A DNA stretch of 64,000 nt from Rhodanobacter soli (GTDB lineage: Bacteria > Pseudomonadota > Gammaproteobacteria > Xanthomonadales > Rhodanobacteraceae): contig NZ_JBEPSD010000004.1 of assembly GCF_040548735.1 (NCBI RefSeq), positions 79,295 to 143,294 on the forward strand, read 5' to 3'. How positions within the stretch are numbered: position 1 is the stretch's first letter; every line of letters starts with the position of its first letter. Positions 62,244 to 64,000 of the stretch are shown here, in pieces. The notes under the pieces are model-generated. The model saw only the letters and a list, made by a program, of their open reading frames with translations. It searched no databases and was not told where the DNA came from. A program made the position numbers and the translations under genes.

Positions 62244-63497
62244 ATGTCTGATCCATCCCGCCCCTCGACAGCCAGGGTCGCCACGCTCGCGGAGTTGCCG
62301 GCGCTGCTGGCTTCGGCACCGCACCGGCCGCTGTTCCTGGCCGGCAGCATCGCGGTGCTGCTCAGCATGGCGTGGTGGGCGGTGGAGCTGACCTGGATGC
62401 GTTTCGGCCTGGCCGGCTGGCCGCAGCCGTCGATCCCGCCGGGCTGGGCGCACGCGATGCTGATCCAGTACGGCCTGTTCCCGCTGTTCATGTTCGGCTT
62501 CCTGCTCACCGTGTTCCCGCGCTGGCTGGGCCGGCCCGATCTGCCGTGGACGCGCTACGTGCCGGTGGCCGGCTGCGTATTCGGCGGCTATGTGCTGGCG
62601 AACGTGGGTCTGCTCGACCTGGCGTGGCTGCTGAAGCTCGGCATCGCCGTGATGCTGGCCGGCTACCTGATCGGCGTGTGGACACTGGCGACGGTGCTGC
62701 GCGCCTCGACCGCGGAACGCAAGGGCCATGCCCGCTCCTGCCTGGCGGCGTTGAGCCTGGGCAGCCTGGGGCTGGCGGTGTTCCTGGCCTATCTGTTCGG
62801 CGCGCCGGCGGACTGCGCGCTGCTGGCGATCAAGCTGGGCACGTACGGCCTGCTGCTGCCGATCTATTTCACGGTGATGCACCGCATGCTGCCGTTCTTC
62901 AGCGGCAACGTGGTGACGGGTTACAAAGTGGTTCGTCCGGACTGGAGCCTGCCGGTGGTGTGGGTGCTGCTGCTGGCGCACCTGCTGCTGGAGTGGCGCG
63001 GTGTGCTGGGTTGGCTGTGGCTGGCGGACGTGCCGCTGGCCGTGGTGTTTGCGTGGCATGCGCTGACCTGGCAACCGTGGAAGGCGATGCGGCCGGGCCT
63101 GCTGGCGGTAGTGCACCTGGCGTTCGCATGGCTGCCGGTGGCGTTCGTGCTGTACGCGGTGCAGGACGTGGTGTACGCAGCCAGTGGGCATCTCATTCTT
63201 GGCCGTGCGCCGCTGCATGCGCTGGGGATCGGTTTTTTCGGTTCGATGCTGGTGGCGATGGTGACCCGGGTGACCCAGGGCCATTCCGGCCGGCCGCTGC
63301 AGATGGGCGCGGTGGCCTGGCTGTGCTTCGCCCTGCTGCAGGCGGTGGCGCTGCTGCGCATCCGTGCCGAGCTGGGCGGCGACGTCTACCTGTGGCTGGT
63401 GATCGCCGCGTATGGCTGGCTGCTGGCGTTCCTGCCGTGGGTGCTGCGCTCGGCATGGATCTACCTGACTCCGCGGGCGGACGGCAAACCCGGTTGA
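62244..63497 (+). CDS. nnrS: NnrS family heme/copper membrane protein
   Basis: A 417-residue protein with about 12 TM segments. NnrS signatures: WAHAMLIQYGLFPLFMFGFL, TVFPRWLG, PIYFTVMHRMLPFFS (His pair region), and GSMLVAMVTRVTQGHSGRPL. It is linked to nitric-oxide metabolism and is often co-regulated with nitrite and NO reductases. ATG 62244 is favoured by the FNR-box spacing. A truncated copy of its 5' part lies at 53433. It is divergent from the SDR operon and upstream of nirK. Confidence 0.93.
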   Translation: MSDPSRPSTARVATLAELPALLASAPHRPLFLAGSIAVLLSMAWWAVELTWMRFGLAGWPQPSIPPGWAHAMLIQYGLFPLFMFGFLLTVFPRWLGRPDLPWTRYVPVAGCVFGGYVLANVGLLDLAWLLKLGIAVMLAGYLIGVWTLATVLRASTAERKGHARSCLAALSLGSLGLAVFLAYLFGAPADCALLAIKLGTYGLLLPIYFTVMHRMLPFFSGNVVTGYKVVRPDWSLPVVWVLLLAHLLLEWRGVLGWLWLADVPLAVVFAWHALTWQPWKAMRPGLLAVVHLAFAWLPVAFVLYAVQDVVYAASGHLILGRAPLHALGIGFFGSMLVAMVTRVTQGHSGRPLQMGAVAWLCFALLQAVALLRIRAELGGDVYLWLVIAAYGWLLAFLPWVLRSAWIYLTPRADGKPG

Positions 63498-63552
63498 GGG
63501 CATGGCGCGGACCGCGGCAGGGTGACGCAGCAGGGCGGCAAAGCCATTCAAA

Positions 63553-63566
63553 TTGACTCAGGTCAG
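63553..63566 (+). promoter_or_regulatory. FNR/Dnr-type box upstream of nirK
   Basis: TTGACTCAGGTCAG, nine of ten dyad positions. A TAGGCT/TAGGAT pair of possible -10 elements follows at 63588-63598, close to the class II distance, giving a start near 63600 and a leader of about 25 nt to ATG 63624. Confidence 0.8.
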
Positions 63567-63590
63567 TAGCGCGACCGGGCGATCTCCTAG

Positions 63591-64000
<410 letters not shown>

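Overview
The window is GC-rich and densely coded, with short overlaps (ATGA, GTGA, TGATG) between consecutive genes. Gene content fits a denitrifying gammaproteobacterium of the Xanthomonadales/Rhodanobacteraceae type: phoPQ with a PepSY gene, birA-coaX-SPOR, paired POT transporters, a branched-chain keto-acid dehydrogenase, and an anaerobic block ending in nirK. Rhodanobacter is my best guess, from gene content only.

Region 1 (1-18084, + strand) is the distal half of an extracellular contractile injection system (eCIS, Afp/PVC/MAC-like). It opens inside an AAA+ ATPase. It continues with a small gene, a papain-like protein, a DUF4157 (eCIS core) metalloprotease-like protein, a membrane-anchored TPR-like protein and a peptidoglycan-binding/CHAP-like hydrolase. 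Next come the tube-adaptor protein, a LysM protein, the gp27-like hub, the gp5-like spike, a PAAR-like tip, gp25, two baseplate-J-like proteins, a tail-I-like protein and a DUF6519 protein. Tube, sheath and tape-measure genes are not seen and should lie upstream. A GxSxG lipase-like gene (18137) and a two-TM SLATT/DUF4231-like gene (19787) follow and may be cargo or accessory genes.

Region 2 (20400-37196) is mostly chromosomal housekeeping: dusA, PepSY-phoP-phoQ, mtfA, birA-coaX-SPOR, tRNA-Thr(UGU), arginase, a YegP protein divergent from trpS, a DUF5916 outer-membrane-type protein, a VOC protein, a YgjP-like metallopeptidase and a DUF6348-like protein. It closes with a strong hairpin between convergent genes.

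Region 3 (37210-50134) is amino-acid catabolism and peptide uptake: bkd E1alpha/E1beta/E2 (- strand), kynA, two tandem POT transporters, and a tyrosine-degradation cluster (hpd, hmgA, a lipoprotein gene, fah) divergent from a MarR regulator. A 14-bp dyad sits between the -35 and -10 of the inferred hpd promoter.

Region 4 (50195-64000) is an anaerobic/denitrification block. Six FNR/Dnr-type boxes, two perfect and four near-perfect or GTCAA-type, precede hemN, a gnat-usp pair, the cytochrome b561/fnr intergenic region, an SDR-usp-P-type ATPase-beta-CASP operon, nnrS and nirK. Two FNR-like regulators with complete Cys sets are encoded here. A decayed fragment of nnrS lies at 53433-53665, about 9 kb from the intact gene. 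No CRISPR array, insertion sequence or rRNA was seen.
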